This document shows, piece by piece, positions 35,057 through 44,868 of a stretch of DNA of 64,000 nt. Source of the DNA: CAYSSG01 sp964433635 (GTDB taxonomy: Bacteria; Atribacterota; Phoenicimicrobiia; Phoenicimicrobiales; Stramentimicrobiaceae). The DNA is taken from NCBI GenBank assembly GCA_964433635.1, contig CAYSSG010000006.1, forward strand, positions 1 through 64,000, read 5' to 3'. Under the pieces are notes generated by a model. That model was not told the origin of the DNA. It did not search any database and saw nothing but the letters and a program-made list of their open reading frames with translations. Position 1 is the stretch's first letter; each line of letters starts with the position of its first letter. A program made the position numbers and the translations under genes.

Positions 35057-36592
35057 TTGATTGCAAAACTTTGTAGTACTGCCCTTTTCGGTGTAGAAGC
35101 CTTTGTTGTTGAAGTGGAAGTGGATGTCTCCTATGGACTTCCGTCTTTTAATATTGTCGGGTTGCCGGATACTGCTGTTCAGGAATCCAAAGAAAGAGTC
35201 AGATCCGCTATAAAAAATGCTGAGTATCAATTTCCTATGCAAAGAATTACTGTAAATCTGGCACCGGCGAATATCAAAAAAGAAGGACCGGCTCTTGACC
35301 TGCCTATCGCGATAGGGATACTGATTGCCAACAAACAGATGGAAGCAATCCCCTTTAAACAATTTATTATGATTGGAGAACTGTCACTTACCGGACAGAT
35401 AAGACCTGTGAATGGTGTACTGTCCATCGCTTTGATGGCCAGAGAAAATAAGATCAGGAATCTTATTATACCAGCAGAGAATGCGCTTGAAGCCGGGATC
35501 ATTGAAGGAATCAATATTTATCCTGTTTCAAATTTAAGAGAAGTGGTTAGACTGCTTAAGAATGAAAATACCTTGCAACCAATACGGGTAGACAAATTCG
35601 AGCTAATGAAGAACAGGGATCAATATGAGATTGATTTTTCGGATGTCAAGGGACAAAATCATGCTAAGAGAGCACTGGAGGTTGCAGCGGCAGGAAGCCA
35701 CAATGTAATCATGATAGGTCCGCCTGGTTCAGGAAAAACGATGTTAGCTCAGCGAATTCCAACCATACTACCATCCTTGACATTGGAAGAATCAATAGAG
35801 ATTACGCGTTTGTATAGCATTTCCAATTTAACCGACCGTCAATGGCCAATTATGAATAAGAGACCTTTCCGTTCTCCACATCATACCATCAGTAATATCG
35901 GATTAATTGGAGGAGGACGTATACCCAAGCCGGGTGAAATCAGTTTAGCACATAATGGTGTTTTATTTTTGGATGAATTACCTGAATTCAACCGCTCCGC
36001 TCTTGAGTCATTACGGCAACCTCTCGAAAGTGGAAAAGTAACTATTTCCAGAACACTCAGGTCAGTAACATATCTATCACACTTCATGCTGATTGCAGCT
36101 GCTAATCCCTGCCCCTGTGGTTATTTTGGGGATACAATAAAACAATGTACCTGTACATCTCATCAAATCAGGAAATACAGATCAAGGATCTCCGGCCCCC
36201 TGCTGGACAGGATTGACATTCAGATTGAAGTTCCAAGGCTTGATTACAGGGAATTGGCAAACAGGAATTTAAATAGTGAATCTTCAAGTGAAATCAGATA
36301 TAGAATTGAAAAAGCCAGGGAAATCCAATTAAAGCGATTCAAAAATAGACGTATATACAGTAATTCCCAGATGAATCGCAAAGATATTGAGAGAAACTGT
36401 AAATTATCCCCGGAATGCTTTGAATTACTACATCAGGCTATGGTTAAACTGAAGCTTAGCGCCAGGGCTTATGATAAAATAATAAAGCTATCCAGAACAA
36501 TTGCTGATCTTAATTCAGCAGAAGATATCCAGACTCAGCACATTGCTGAGGCAATTCAATATCGAAGCCTGGATCGGGAAGAGTTGTTATAA
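35057..36592 (+). CDS. comM: Mg-chelatase-like AAA+ ATPase ComM/YifB
   Basis: A 511-aa protein with an N-terminal Lon-protease-like (S5 fold) domain (residues 1 to about 170: SYGLPSFNIVGLPDTAVQESKERVR), a central AAA+ domain with Walker A GPPGSGKTML and LFLDELPEF Walker B, and a C-terminal Mg-chelatase-like domain with PCPCGYFG and LSARAYDKII. ComM is a helicase that promotes branch migration during natural transformation; most bacteria carry it regardless of competence. The start is TTG after GCAGGTG. The usual neighbour dprA is absent. Confidence 0.94.
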   Translation: MIAKLCSTALFGVEAFVVEVEVDVSYGLPSFNIVGLPDTAVQESKERVRSAIKNAEYQFPMQRITVNLAPANIKKEGPALDLPIAIGILIANKQMEAIPFKQFIMIGELSLTGQIRPVNGVLSIALMARENKIRNLIIPAENALEAGIIEGINIYPVSNLREVVRLLKNENTLQPIRVDKFELMKNRDQYEIDFSDVKGQNHAKRALEVAAAGSHNVIMIGPPGSGKTMLAQRIPTILPSLTLEESIEITRLYSISNLTDRQWPIMNKRPFRSPHHTISNIGLIGGGRIPKPGEISLAHNGVLFLDELPEFNRSALESLRQPLESGKVTISRTLRSVTYLSHFMLIAAANPCPCGYFGDTIKQCTCTSHQIRKYRSRISGPLLDRIDIQIEVPRLDYRELANRNLNSESSSEIRYRIEKAREIQLKRFKNRRIYSNSQMNRKDIERNCKLSPECFELLHQAMVKLKLSARAYDKIIKLSRTIADLNSAEDIQTQHIAEAIQYRSLDREELL

Positions 36593-36781
36593 AAAACGGC
36601 GAGATCGCACCACCAGATTGGGTAACCTGGCCGAAATACTTTCGTATAAGAATGAATCCTTCAAAAATGGAAGTACAGATACAGAAGAATGGTTTGCTGA
36701 AAATAATCAATATTGACAGGATTTCAGCGGAATAAATCAATGTGGCAACAATATAATTTTCAATGAAAAGGTGGGAATAGA
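36593..36781 (+). other. Gap between comM and rpe, no supported gene
   Basis: In 189 bases no convincing coding frame is seen; a 71-codon open frame here begins inside comM and shows no recognisable family. The gap holds a consensus TATAAT (36752-36757) lacking a good -35, and a TTGACA (36713-36718) without a matching -10 at 16-18 nt. Transcription of rpe may begin here, but the evidence is weak. Confidence 0.35.
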
Positions 36782-37447
36782 ATGAAGAACAAGTTAGCCG
36801 TATCAATATTAAATGCAGATTTTTCTTGTTTAAAAGATGTTCTTTTTATGTTAGAGGAAAATGAAGTTGATTTAATTCATCTCGATGTAATGGATGGTCT
36901 TTTTGTACCCAATATCACTTTTGGACCTAAAATTGTGGGAACAGTCAGAGAAAATACCAATCTACCCCTTAGCGTTCACCTGATGATTGATCAGCCAGAA
37001 AGATATATTGCTGTCTTCTCAGAGGTGATGCGACCAGAAGACTGCCTGATTGTCCATGTTGAAGCTTGCAAACATTTAGACAGTGTCCTGCAAAATATTC
37101 TTGATTCCAATTTACTTGCCGGAGTAGCTCTAAATCCATCTACCTCATTGGAATCGATAAAATACATAATGGATAAACTGAATACCGTCCTAATCATGAC
37201 GGTAAATCCGGGTTTCGGCGGACAGAAATTTTTACCATCAATGATAGCCAAGATTAGAGATTTCAGGAAAATGGCCGATGAAGACAAAAAATCTGTAAAT
37301 ATCCAGGTTGACGGAGGAATTAATCTGGAAAATTTATTACAGGTAAATCAGGCTGGTGCCAATATTCTGGTTATTGGTTCAGAAATTTTTAAGGATCCAT
37401 ATCCCAAAAAAATCATTGAACAGATTCGAAGAAAGCTTTTATTATAG
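36782..37447 (+). CDS. rpe: Ribulose-phosphate 3-epimerase
   Basis: TIM-barrel enzyme of the pentose phosphate pathway interconverting ribulose-5-phosphate and xylulose-5-phosphate. Signatures: SILNADFSCL, HLDVMDGLFVPNITFGP, HLMIDQPE, MTVNPGFGGQKF and QVDGGINLEN; the metal-binding His and Asp residues are in place. Length 221 aa. AAAGGTGGGA precedes the ATG. Confidence 0.97.
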   Translation: MKNKLAVSILNADFSCLKDVLFMLEENEVDLIHLDVMDGLFVPNITFGPKIVGTVRENTNLPLSVHLMIDQPERYIAVFSEVMRPEDCLIVHVEACKHLDSVLQNILDSNLLAGVALNPSTSLESIKYIMDKLNTVLIMTVNPGFGGQKFLPSMIAKIRDFRKMADEDKKSVNIQVDGGINLENLLQVNQAGANILVIGSEIFKDPYPKKIIEQIRRKLLL

Positions 37448-37532
37448 TATTGATTTCTCTCAAGTTATATGATAATAAACCAAAGCAATATGCCTAATGT
37501 ATCTTTATAGGTCGGACTGATAAATAAACGAT

Positions 37533-38861
37533 ATGAGAACCAAGATTGCAATTATCGGAAAAACAAATACAGGTAAGTCTACTTTATTTAATCGCCTGAT
37601 TGGGTTCAGGAAAGCAATTGTTCTGCGGGAAGCAGGCATCACCCGTGACCGAAACTATGGGAATTTTTCCTGGCAGGGAAGGGAATTTACCCTGATAGAT
37701 ACCGGTGGAGTTGATTATACCAGTGAACAGAAATCTATCCAGCAAAAGATTCTTGACCAGTCAAAGAAGGCAATCATAGAATCAGATTTTATTCTGTTTT
37801 TGGTTGATGTCATGACTGGTATCCAACAGGAAGACCTGGATATCGCAAAATTTATACGAAGAAAGAACAAAGAATCAATCCTAGTCGTCAATAAGGATGA
37901 CATCAAAGAAAAAAATTATTTTAAAAGCGATTTTTTCCGCTTAGGACTGGGTGAACCCAGCCTTATTTCTGCTGAACAGGGTATCAATATAGGGGATTTG
38001 ATGGATAGAATCGTATCTCTGGTACCTGAAAAGTATCCCTTCAGTAAGAAAGATAAAGATTGTTGCATAAGTGTGGCGATTATTGGAAAACCGAATGTAG
38101 GAAAATCAAGTATATTAAATGCGTTGTTAAATGATGAACGAATGATTGTTGATGATATACCGGGTACAACCCGTGACGCAATTGAGTATTCATTGGATTT
38201 CAGGGAATATAGAATACAATTTATTGACACTTCCGGCTTACGCAGGAAAAGTAGTGTAAGAGATGGCATTGAATATTTCGGAAATATACGAACAATTGAT
38301 TCCATCAAAAAATCAGATATTGTACTGCTTGTATTGGATGCCAGTCATGCCATCAGTATGCAGGATAAAAGGCTTGCCAATAGAATTCTGGAAGAAAAGA
38401 AAGCCTGTATTGTTTTACTGAATAAATATGACCTGGTACGTAACCAGAAGGAAATCGATAAAAAAACGCTACTACAAATGAGTCGATATGATTTAAGGTT
38501 TTTGAAAGATACTCGGATATTAACCACCATCGCGGCTGGCTCAAATAAAATAGTTGCAGGAATTCTCGATGCTGTCATAGAAGTGTATAAGGAATGCAAT
38601 CAAAGAATATCTACATCGCAATTAAATAGTGTTGTACAGAAGATTGTTCAGGAGAAACCACCTAAAATTGTGAATGGTAGAAGAATTCATTTTTTTTATA
38701 TCACACAAACAGGGGTAAATCCTCCTGCATTCAGACTATTTGTAAATGACCCGGATCTTTTATATAATTCTTATCGAAGATATTTAGAAAATCAATTTAT
38801 AAAATTCTTTAGATTTAAAGGTATTCCGATTGTTTTTCAATATCAGAAGAGAAAAAAGTAA
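37533..38861 (+). CDS. der: Ribosome-assembly GTPase Der (EngA)
   Basis: Tandem-GTPase protein for 50S subunit assembly, 442 aa. The first G domain has GKTNTGKST (residues 9-17), DTGG and NKDD. The second has GKPNVGKSS, DDIPGTTRDAIE, DTSGLR and NKYD. A C-terminal KH-like domain ends the protein (RIHFFYITQTGVNPPAFRLF). The first P-loop deviates from the usual GRPNVGKST but keeps the GxxxxGKS pattern. Confidence 0.96.
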   Translation: MRTKIAIIGKTNTGKSTLFNRLIGFRKAIVLREAGITRDRNYGNFSWQGREFTLIDTGGVDYTSEQKSIQQKILDQSKKAIIESDFILFLVDVMTGIQQEDLDIAKFIRRKNKESILVVNKDDIKEKNYFKSDFFRLGLGEPSLISAEQGINIGDLMDRIVSLVPEKYPFSKKDKDCCISVAIIGKPNVGKSSILNALLNDERMIVDDIPGTTRDAIEYSLDFREYRIQFIDTSGLRRKSSVRDGIEYFGNIRTIDSIKKSDIVLLVLDASHAISMQDKRLANRILEEKKACIVLLNKYDLVRNQKEIDKKTLLQMSRYDLRFLKDTRILTTIAAGSNKIVAGILDAVIEVYKECNQRISTSQLNSVVQKIVQEKPPKIVNGRRIHFFYITQTGVNPPAFRLFVNDPDLLYNSYRRYLENQFIKFFRFKGIPIVFQYQKRKK

Positions 38862-38878
38862 AATAGGTGATCACTAAA

Positions 38879-39481
38879 ATGATACAAACCCTGTTCATTT
38901 TATTAAGCTATTTGATTGGTTCAATACCTTTTGGCTATCTGGTAGGAAAATATTTAAAAAAGATAGATATAAGAGAATATGGAAGTGGGAATATCGGTGC
39001 CTCAAACATCTTTCGGATTATGGGAGCAAAATATGCCCTAATCGTCTTGATTGGGGACTGTTTAAAGGGATTTTTTATTGTCTTCCTTGCCAGATGGATC
39101 ATCATAGAAAAAATGGAATTTTATTTACTGATTGGTCTGGTTGCTATTATTGGACATAACTGGTCTTGCTTCTTGGGTTTTAAAGGAGGAAAGGGTATCG
39201 CCACAACTTATGGCGTTGTTCTGGCTTTTTATCCCTCCATCGCAATTATATCTGCGGTTATATGGGGAATGATTGTATCCGTAACAAAGTTTGCCGCATT
39301 AGGTTCAATAATTTCAATTCTTGCCATGTTAGCCCTGGCTATCCTATTTCAGACACCCCTGTCATTTAAAATTTTTACAGGCTTAATCCTTTTGTTCGCA
39401 CTGATTAGGCATCGGGGCAATATCATTCGATTAATGCAAAAAAAAGAAAATAAGATCCTTATTGAGAAGGATCAAAAATAA
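38879..39481 (+). CDS. plsY: Acyl-phosphate:glycerol-3-phosphate acyltransferase PlsY
   Basis: Polytopic membrane enzyme making lysophosphatidate from acyl-phosphate. Family motifs include GSIPFGYLVGK, REYGSGNIGASNIFR, GDCLKG, GHNWSCFLGFKGGKGIATT and LIRHRGNIIRL. ATG 38879 gives the family N-terminus and lies 8 nt from AGGTGA; the in-frame GTG four codons upstream overlaps that site. Length 200 aa. PlsX, which supplies acyl-phosphate, is not encoded in the window. PlsC at 62.9 kb catalyses the next acylation. Confidence 0.94.
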   Translation: MIQTLFILLSYLIGSIPFGYLVGKYLKKIDIREYGSGNIGASNIFRIMGAKYALIVLIGDCLKGFFIVFLARWIIIEKMEFYLLIGLVAIIGHNWSCFLGFKGGKGIATTYGVVLAFYPSIAIISAVIWGMIVSVTKFAALGSIISILAMLALAILFQTPLSFKIFTGLILLFALIRHRGNIIRLMQKKENKILIEKDQK

Positions 39482-39525
39482 ATGAGTATCAGTAAACATT
39501 CTAAGTATATTGTCAGGTATTATCT

Positions 39526-41628
39526 ATGAAAAATTGTTTAATTATTGTGGAATCTCCTACCAAGGTAAAGGTATTAAAAGAGATGCTGGGAGGAAATTGC
39601 GAGATAGCCTCAAGCAAAGGCCATATCAAAGACCTTCCAAAATCAAGGTTGGGAATTGATACGGAAAATGATTTTAAACCAACCTGGATTATTATTCCTG
39701 CAAAACGCCAGATAGTCAAAAAACTAAAAAATCTTACAGATGTTAACACGAAAGTCCTTTTAGCAACCGATCCCGATAGAGAAGGAGAAGCCATTTCATG
39801 GCATATTGCTCAAGAATTAGAGATTGAAGACCAAAAATGCCGGATTGTCTTTAACGAAATTACAAAGTCAGTCATTCAAAAAGCAATTGATCATCCGAGA
39901 AACCTTGATATGAATATTGTCGATTCTCAAATTGCCCGTCGATTACTTGATCGTTTAGTAGGATACAAGGTAAGTCCTCTTTGCTATAAATACACGCGTG
40001 GTAAAAGTGCGGGCAGGGTACAATCGGTTGCGGTACATTTAATTGTGAAAAGAGAAAAGGAGATACAGTCTTTCCAACCTGAAGAATTCTGGAAAATCAG
40101 CGTGTTATTACAAAAAGAAGATGATGGCAAAGAAAATTTCTTTGAAGCATTTTTAGTCTCCAGGAATAATAAAAAAATTCACATAAAGAATCAAGAAGAG
40201 GCAGAAGCTGTATGTAACAAAATTAAAAATTACAGATATATTGTTTCCGATATTCAAAATAAAAAGGAATATAAACATGCACCCTTGCCCCTTAAAACCA
40301 GTACTCTTCAGCAGATGGCTTATAATAAATTAAATTTTTCGGTAAAAAAGACAATGCGGATTGCTCAACAATTATATGAAGGAGTCTCCATAACCGGGCG
40401 TGGAACGCTGGGGTTAATCACTTATATGAGAACTGATTCAACCCGTATATCCGATGAAGCCAAGAACAATGCTAAAAAATATATCAACCAAACTTATGGC
40501 AAAGATTATGTATCTTTCAGTAAGACTGATATAGGTAAATTTAAAAAAAGTAATACAAAGGTGCAAGATGCACATGAAGCAATCAGACCAACCTCGGTTG
40601 ATCTTGAGCCTGATTTCATCAAAGGAAATCTTTCCCCTGATCAGTACAAGCTTTATCAGCTTATCTGGAAATTCTTCATTGCGAGCCAGATGAAATCTGC
40701 CTTACTGGAAAGGAAATATATTAAAATACAAGCAGAAGAATATACATTTGAGCAGACCGGAATGAGAATTATTTTTCCGGGACATCTGAAGGTAATGGGT
40801 GATGCCGATATTGAGAAAATCAACCTCCCGGTATTGGTAAAAGGAGAAATGTTACATTTATTAAAGATCAATTCCAAACAAACCTTTACCAAACCACCTG
40901 CCAGATATAATGAAGCTAGTCTGGTAAAAGTATTAGAAAAAGAAGGCATTGGTAGACCAAGTACATATGCAGTCATTATTGATAAGATATTGAGTAGAGG
41001 CTATGTAGAGAAAGAAAACAAGAGATTAATACCCACTAAGTTGGGTATTATTGCAGACCAGTTTCTAACGGACTTTTTTTCCAACATCATCAATATAAAA
41101 TTTACGGCAACAATGGAAAGTGAATTGGATAAAATTGAATCTGGAGAACATGGGTGGCAAAAAATATTAAATGTTTTTTATCAATCATTAATAAATGACA
41201 TTAACCGGCTTATTCAAAATCCGCCCCATAAATATATTCAGCAAAGCAAGGAGTTAGTCGAAGAGAAATGTTTAATCTGTGGTAATCCAATGGAGGTCAG
41301 GAATGGACCTTATGGTAAATACCTGGCATGTTCAAAATTCCCGATTGATCATCCTACCAAACCCTTTATGATGAAGATCGGTGTCATGTGTCCCGAAAAA
41401 GATTGTACCGGCGAAATCATCAAACGAAAAAGTAAAAAAGGAAGGGTATTTTATGGATGCAGTCGATATCCGAACTGTAAATTTTATTCCATTCACCCTC
41501 CGGTGAATAAAACATGCCCTAAGTGTGGCTCAATTATGGTGGAGATCAAAGATAAAAGAAAAGGTCATTACTATCATTGCATTTCAAAAGAGTGTAATTA
41601 TCAAGAAAAGGCAGTAAAAAATGAATAA
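39526..41628 (+). CDS. topA: DNA topoisomerase I
   Basis: Type IA topoisomerase that relaxes negative supercoils. The Toprim domain has IVESPTKVK and ATDPDREGEAISWH. The catalytic tyrosine is about residue 300 in GLITYMRTDSTR, with HEAIRPTS and GIGRPSTYA also in the core. Three C-terminal zinc ribbons follow (CLICGN, CPEKDCTG and CPKCGS, each with a second cysteine pair). Length 700 aa. The last 8 bp overlap xerC, indicating coupled translation. Confidence 0.97.
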   Translation: MKNCLIIVESPTKVKVLKEMLGGNCEIASSKGHIKDLPKSRLGIDTENDFKPTWIIIPAKRQIVKKLKNLTDVNTKVLLATDPDREGEAISWHIAQELEIEDQKCRIVFNEITKSVIQKAIDHPRNLDMNIVDSQIARRLLDRLVGYKVSPLCYKYTRGKSAGRVQSVAVHLIVKREKEIQSFQPEEFWKISVLLQKEDDGKENFFEAFLVSRNNKKIHIKNQEEAEAVCNKIKNYRYIVSDIQNKKEYKHAPLPLKTSTLQQMAYNKLNFSVKKTMRIAQQLYEGVSITGRGTLGLITYMRTDSTRISDEAKNNAKKYINQTYGKDYVSFSKTDIGKFKKSNTKVQDAHEAIRPTSVDLEPDFIKGNLSPDQYKLYQLIWKFFIASQMKSALLERKYIKIQAEEYTFEQTGMRIIFPGHLKVMGDADIEKINLPVLVKGEMLHLLKINSKQTFTKPPARYNEASLVKVLEKEGIGRPSTYAVIIDKILSRGYVEKENKRLIPTKLGIIADQFLTDFFSNIINIKFTATMESELDKIESGEHGWQKILNVFYQSLINDINRLIQNPPHKYIQQSKELVEEKCLICGNPMEVRNGPYGKYLACSKFPIDHPTKPFMMKIGVMCPEKDCTGEIIKRKSKKGRVFYGCSRYPNCKFYSIHPPVNKTCPKCGSIMVEIKDKRKGHYYHCISKECNYQEKAVKNE

Positions 41629-42541
41629 CTTCATCATTACACAAAATATGTTAGAAAACTATGAAAGTTTTTTGAAGGAAAAAAGGAATTTTTCCAGTCA
41701 TACCATCCAGGCATATCTTAAGGATCTGGACAGTTGGATTCAGTATATCGAAAAAGACCAACAAACAGGTCATTCTAATGAAGTTGATTATCACCTTCTA
41801 AGAAAATATGTTGTTTTTTTAAAACAGGATAAATATTCTGAAAGAACAATTGCCAGAAAAATATCGTCACTCAGGGTATTTTTTAAGTATCTGGTGCATC
41901 AGGATTTGATTGATAAAAATCCGGCAGAATATCTACAAATTCCCAAAATTACCAAAAAACTACCAGATTTTTTATTCCTTGAGGAGGTTATAAAGTTGAT
42001 TGAGTCTTTAACAACAGATAAACCTGCCAGCATCAGAGATAAAGCTATCCTGGAGTTGCTTTATGGAACCGGAATTCGAGTAACAGAGTTATCTAATCTG
42101 GATATTGATAGTATTCATTTAGATGATGAAACAATCAAAGTGATGGGTAAAGGTTCAAAAGAAAGGATATTACCCATAAGCCAACCTGTCCAGAAAGCTT
42201 TATATCACTATTTAATGATTAGGAAGCAGACAGTAAGAGAACATTACCGCCAATCTATGAGCAGCAAGGCTTTATTTATCAGCTGTTTTGGAAAAAGAAT
42301 CTCTTCCAGATCTATCAGGAAGATGATCAATAAAAAGATGCAACTGGCATGCTTAAATAAAAAGATAAGCCCGCATGTTTTCAGGCATACCTTTGCAACG
42401 CATTTATTAGATGGTGGAGCCGATTTACGTTCTGTACAGGAGCTTTTAGGACATAAAAGTCTGTCAACGACTCAGATATACACCCATGTAACAAAAGGTA
42501 AATTAGTAGAAACATACAAAAAAACGATACCAAGAAAATAG
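41621..42541 (+). CDS. xerC: Tyrosine recombinase XerC/XerD
   Basis: A 306-aa site-specific recombinase, most likely for dimer resolution at dif. It has an N-terminal SAM-like core-binding domain (residues about 8-95) and a catalytic domain with R153 (GTGIRVTEL), K177 (GKGSKER), H252/R255 (HVFRHTFATHLL), H278 (LLGHKSL) and nucleophile Y287 (IYTHV). Its place after topA and before hslV is the standard xerC location, so it is chromosomal and not an integrase of a mobile element. Confidence 0.94.
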   Translation: MNNFIITQNMLENYESFLKEKRNFSSHTIQAYLKDLDSWIQYIEKDQQTGHSNEVDYHLLRKYVVFLKQDKYSERTIARKISSLRVFFKYLVHQDLIDKNPAEYLQIPKITKKLPDFLFLEEVIKLIESLTTDKPASIRDKAILELLYGTGIRVTELSNLDIDSIHLDDETIKVMGKGSKERILPISQPVQKALYHYLMIRKQTVREHYRQSMSSKALFISCFGKRISSRSIRKMINKKMQLACLNKKISPHVFRHTFATHLLDGGADLRSVQELLGHKSLSTTQIYTHVTKGKLVETYKKTIPRK

Positions 42542-42634
42542 TGATAGTATATCCGATCAGATTAATGATAAAATGAAGCAGATCAGATCTCTGATATAAA
42601 TGAAATGATAACTCGGGAAGGAGATGATTCCAGT

Positions 42635-43168
42635 ATGTATAAAGGTACGACGATTCTTGCAGTCAGGCGGGAGAAGGAAATTGCAATTGCCGGGGATGGA
42701 CAGATTACTATAGGAAATACAATCGCCAAAAATGAAGCAAAAAAAATCAGAAAACTCTATCATAATAGTGTATTAACAGGCTTTGCCGGTGGTGCTGCGG
42801 ATGCGCTTACTCTATATGAAAGATTTGAAAATAAGTTAGAAGAATTTCATGGAAATTTAAAGCGTGCTTCCATTGAACTCGCAAAAGACTGGAGAACTGA
42901 TAAAGCACTGAGGAGATTAGAAGCTCTGCTTATTGTGGCTGATTTAGAAGATATGTTCACAATTTCGGGTAACGGAGATATTATAGAGCCAGATAATCCT
43001 GTGGCTGCTATCGGATCAGGCGGACCCTATGCTCTTTCATCAGCTTATGCTTTATTGAAATATACTCAGTTGACAGCTTCGGATATAGCGCTTGAGTCAC
43101 TAAAAATTGCTGCTTCAATTTGCATTTATACCAATCATCATATCTGTGTAGAATCTCTTAAAAGTTAA
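42635..43168 (+). CDS. hslV: ATP-dependent protease HslV peptidase subunit
   Basis: Threonine peptidase of the HslVU (ClpQY) protease. After a short propeptide MYKG, the mature chain would begin TTILAVRR with the catalytic threonine. AGDGQITIGNT, GFAGGAADALTL, EALLIVAD and GSGGPYALSSAYALL are family motifs. ATG 42635 gives the expected N-terminus and has GGGAAGGAG upstream; an earlier in-frame ATG lies before that site. Length 177 aa. Confidence 0.95.
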   Translation: MYKGTTILAVRREKEIAIAGDGQITIGNTIAKNEAKKIRKLYHNSVLTGFAGGAADALTLYERFENKLEEFHGNLKRASIELAKDWRTDKALRRLEALLIVADLEDMFTISGNGDIIEPDNPVAAIGSGGPYALSSAYALLKYTQLTASDIALESLKIAASICIYTNHHICVESLKS

Positions 43169-43182
43169 CGGGGGGATAGATT

Positions 43183-44628
43183 TTGAAAAGTTTAATACCA
43201 TCTGAAATTGTTTCCGAATTAGATAAATATATCGTTGGACAAAAACAGGCCAAAGAAGCAGTTGCTATCGCTTTAAGAAATAGAATCCGGAGGAAAAAGC
43301 TTCCTGAGAAGCTGATTGATGAGGTTACTCCTAAAAATATCATCATGATAGGTCCAACTGGAGTAGGCAAGACTGAAATAGCTCGCCGATTGGCTAATCT
43401 GGTCAGAGCACCTTTTATTAAGATAGAGGCAACAAAATTTACTGAAGTCGGTTATGTGGGTAAAGATGTGGATTCCATGATAAGAGATTTAGTTCAGGTT
43501 GCTGTTCAACTGGTACGTAAAGAAAAAATAAAGGAGCTAACCAAAAAAGCAGAACAGGGAGTTGAGGAAAGAATTTTACAGGCACTCTTCCCGACTATGC
43601 AACAGAATCATTTGAATCATTTCCACAATGTTGGGAACTCGAGAGATCAAAATCATCAAATTGATACTGTTATCAATACAGAAGATAGCCTGGCCTCACA
43701 TGACGATTCAGAAGACTTAACAAACCGGAATAAGCAAAAGGAAAGATTTGAAAATACCAGAGAAAAATTAAGAGATAGGTTGAGAAATGGTTATCTTGAA
43801 GACAGGATGATTGACATTGAGATTGAAGAGAAAAGTCAGTATTCGATAGACCTATTCTCCAATCTGGGAATGGAAGGAATCGGAATTAATTTTCAAGACA
43901 TGATGGACAGAATGTTGCCCCGAAAGAAAAAACGACAAAAGATGAAAATATCAGAAGCGAGAAAAATCATATTGGATGATGAAATCGAAAAAATGCTGGA
44001 TATGAATCAGATAGCCAATGAAGCTGTCAATAGAACCGAGCAGCTGGGGATTGTCTTTATTGACGAAATAGATAAAATAGCAATGCACGAAAAATCCTAT
44101 GGACCTGATGTATCCAGAAGCGGTGTACAGAGAGATATCCTGCCTATAATTGAAGGTTCTACTGTCATGACCAAATATGGTGCAGTAAAGACCGATCATA
44201 TTCTTTTTATAGCAGCTGGAGCATTTACCTCATCAAAACCTTCCGATTTAATCCCCGAATTACAGGGAAGATTTCCTTTACGTGTTGAACTGAACAGCCT
44301 GAGTCAGGATGATTTGAAAAAAATATTAATAGAGCCTGACAATGCACTTATAAAACAATATAAGGCACTTTTAAAAACAGAAGGAATCGAATTGGATTTT
44401 ACAGAAGATGCGATTAAGGAAATAGCCAGGATTGCTGCCGTTGTCAATGCACAAAATGAAAATATCGGTGCCAGAAGGCTCTATACAGTCATGGAAAAGT
44501 TATTGGATCGTATTTCTTTTAATGCTCCCAAAATCGGGAAGAGGAAAATAATGATAACTGAAAAATATGTCCGAAATCGATTAGATAGTATTACCCAAAA
44601 AGAAGATTTAAGCAAGTATATTTTATAA
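43183..44628 (+). CDS. hslU: ATP-dependent protease HslU ATPase subunit
   Basis: AAA+ unfoldase that docks on HslV. The protein opens with the family segment SELDKYIVGQKQAKEAVAIAL, then Walker A GPTGVGKTEIARRLA and KFTEVGYVGKDVDSMIRDL. A charged intermediate (I) domain at about residues 110-240 is followed by Walker B GIVFIDEIDKIA and the sensor and C-terminal region. The C-terminal DLSKYIL is the tail that inserts into HslV. The TTG start follows a GGGGGAT site. Confidence 0.96.
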   Translation: MKSLIPSEIVSELDKYIVGQKQAKEAVAIALRNRIRRKKLPEKLIDEVTPKNIIMIGPTGVGKTEIARRLANLVRAPFIKIEATKFTEVGYVGKDVDSMIRDLVQVAVQLVRKEKIKELTKKAEQGVEERILQALFPTMQQNHLNHFHNVGNSRDQNHQIDTVINTEDSLASHDDSEDLTNRNKQKERFENTREKLRDRLRNGYLEDRMIDIEIEEKSQYSIDLFSNLGMEGIGINFQDMMDRMLPRKKKRQKMKISEARKIILDDEIEKMLDMNQIANEAVNRTEQLGIVFIDEIDKIAMHEKSYGPDVSRSGVQRDILPIIEGSTVMTKYGAVKTDHILFIAAGAFTSSKPSDLIPELQGRFPLRVELNSLSQDDLKKILIEPDNALIKQYKALLKTEGIELDFTEDAIKEIARIAAVVNAQNENIGARRLYTVMEKLLDRISFNAPKIGKRKIMITEKYVRNRLDSITQKEDLSKYIL

Positions 44629-44717
44629 AATAAAGATCATAAAAAATAGGAATTTGTTACGAAGCTTCATATTTTAAGATTTTGAATAAATATAAATTGA
44701 ATGAATGATGATTATTC

Positions 44718-44746
44718 TTGATTAACCATACTAAATATGTTATACT
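44718..44746 (+). promoter_or_regulatory. Strong promoter for rpsB-tsf
   Basis: TTGATT (44718-44723), a 17-nt spacer and TATACT (44741-44746), with TG in the extended -10 position. It lies in a 240-bp gap and would give a leader of about 115 nt before rpsB. Best promoter match for the ribosomal and elongation factor block. Confidence 0.7.
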
Positions 44747-44773
44747 TATTTGGTTTTTATCTTTCTTAATTTT

Positions 44774-44809
44774 AGGGCATGAAATCTTAATAAGAATTTC
44801 CAAGAGCCT
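44774..44809 (+). promoter_or_regulatory. Possible structured rpsB leader
   Basis: AGGGC at the left and GCCT at the right enclose an inner imperfect stem (GAAATCTT with AGAATTTC). Such a two-part stem just upstream of the S2 gene could be an autoregulatory leader, as known for rpsB in other bacteria, but no specific consensus was matched. Confidence 0.3.
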
Positions 44810-44868
44810 GCCAAAACAAGAATTAAATAAATTAAAGGATAATAATAATTAAAAAGGAGAGTGGTCAT

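Noticed and set aside
36501..36716. A 71-codon + strand frame overlapping the end of comM
   Set aside because: It starts inside comM in another frame, lacks a ribosome binding site and matches no family I recognise.
41621..42541. Tyrosine recombinase as a phage or island integrase
   Set aside because: Its position between topA and hslV, its size and its full XerC motif set fit the housekeeping recombinase; no attachment repeats or mobile genes are nearby.
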